Source: Streptomyces sp. CC228A (GTDB lineage Bacteria > Actinomycetota > Actinomycetes > Streptomycetales > Streptomycetaceae). From it: 64,000 bases of DNA. A model generated the notes under the pieces. That model saw nothing but the letters and a program-made list of their open reading frames with translations, made no database searches and was not told the DNA's origin. Position 1 is the stretch's first letter, and every line of letters begins with the position of its first letter. The translations under genes were made by a program, and so were the position numbers. The stretch is taken from the NCBI RefSeq assembly GCF_021390935.1, contig NZ_JAJPUI010000008.1, forward strand, positions 124,001-188,000. The letters run 5' to 3'. Below, one piece after another: positions 63,751 through 64,000 of the stretch.

Positions 63751-64000
63751 CGCTCCCCGCGGTCGCCCGGATCCGGTCCGGCACCGCATGCGCCGGGAGA
63801 CATCCCGGCGTACGGCGGCCGCTCCTGGTGCGGGGGCGGCGGGGCGGCGCAGTCCGCCGCGGGTGCGCGGATGCCGCCGCCCGCGCCACCCGTCCCGCCG
63901 CCCGCACGGTGCCGCGCGGCGGAGCCTTCGCCGCCGCTGCGCACCCCCGGCACGGCCGGCCGGCGACCGCCGCCGGCACCCGGCCTCCGGGGGTGCCGGA

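Noticed and set aside
1..64000. tRNA, rRNA or integrated element boundaries
   Set aside because: No T-loop/anticodon pattern, rRNA-like segment, integrase, transposase or att-like duplication was found on either strand by reading.

Overview
The window looks like a chromosomal segment of Streptomyces or a very close actinomycete. Base composition is extremely GC-rich with G/C at nearly every third codon position, and GTG/TTG starts and ATGA or GTGA stop/start overlaps are common. The gene content is also typical of the genus: a conservon (cvnA-D), tandem SpoIIE-type phosphatases, a class I terpene synthase with a P450, a c-di-AMP riboswitch in front of a LysM lytic enzyme, and a PHO-box-like site in front of a phytase. 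I see no rRNA, tRNA, CRISPR array, insertion sequence or prophage.

Layout. 0.4-2.8 kb: an ankyrin-repeat gene with a DNA-damage-type promoter, then a lipoprotein gene. 3.1-14.0 kb: four SpoIIE/PP2C phosphatase genes on the minus strand. One is a fusion of a complete PutP-like sodium/solute symporter to PAS, GAF, phosphatase and anti-sigma-type ATPase domains. 14.5-18.4 kb: secreted beta-propeller phytase, GNAT acetyltransferase, LapA-like membrane protein and a long-form GAPDH. 19.1-21.9 kb: an MFS exporter and a MocR regulator, divergent around a perfect AT-rich palindrome. 22.3-35.1 kb: a tightly overlapping operon encoding a DUF4132 protein, a ~1675-aa unknown, a MoxR AAA+ ATPase, DUF5682, VWA and SWIM zinc-finger proteins. 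This gene set matches E. coli yehI-yehL-yehM-yehP-yehQ, and a RecA-NDp/PafBC-like promoter precedes it. It is the best candidate for an undescribed system here. 35.1-40.6 kb: DUF72 protein, riboswitch-controlled LysM/transglycosylase, vanadium-haloperoxidase/PAP2-like protein, a minisatellite and a group 2 sigma factor. 40.8-47.4 kb: terpene synthase, P450, a large LuxR/STAND-type regulator and a methyltransferase. 47.6-52.3 kb: Cys-cluster/pentapeptide protein plus the cvnDCBA conservon. 52.5-55.8 kb: isocitrate lyase/PEP mutase-like gene, then a DeoR regulator divergent from a class II aldolase. 56.2-59.4 kb: CapA-like protein, a homologue of Bacillus Cyt cytolysins, and an LRR protein. 59.8-63.7 kb: CE7 esterase, NTF2-like protein, PIG-L deacetylase and a quinone oxidoreductase.

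Several genes cannot be read in one frame. In almost every case one base too few or too many in a short C or G run explains it. Eleven such sites fall between 25.5 and 34.3 kb, four more lie further on, and none is evident in the first 25 kb. There are no extra nonsense codons, so I treat these as functional genes carrying probable sequencing or assembly indels and give the corrected lengths, but genuine decay of that operon is not excluded.

Themes. Phosphatases with RsbW-like ATPase domains, a sigma factor and a conservon are all signalling/partner-switching parts. Two loci carry the same DNA-damage-like promoter architecture, phosphate starvation probably controls the phytase, and c-di-AMP probably controls the cell-wall lytic enzyme.
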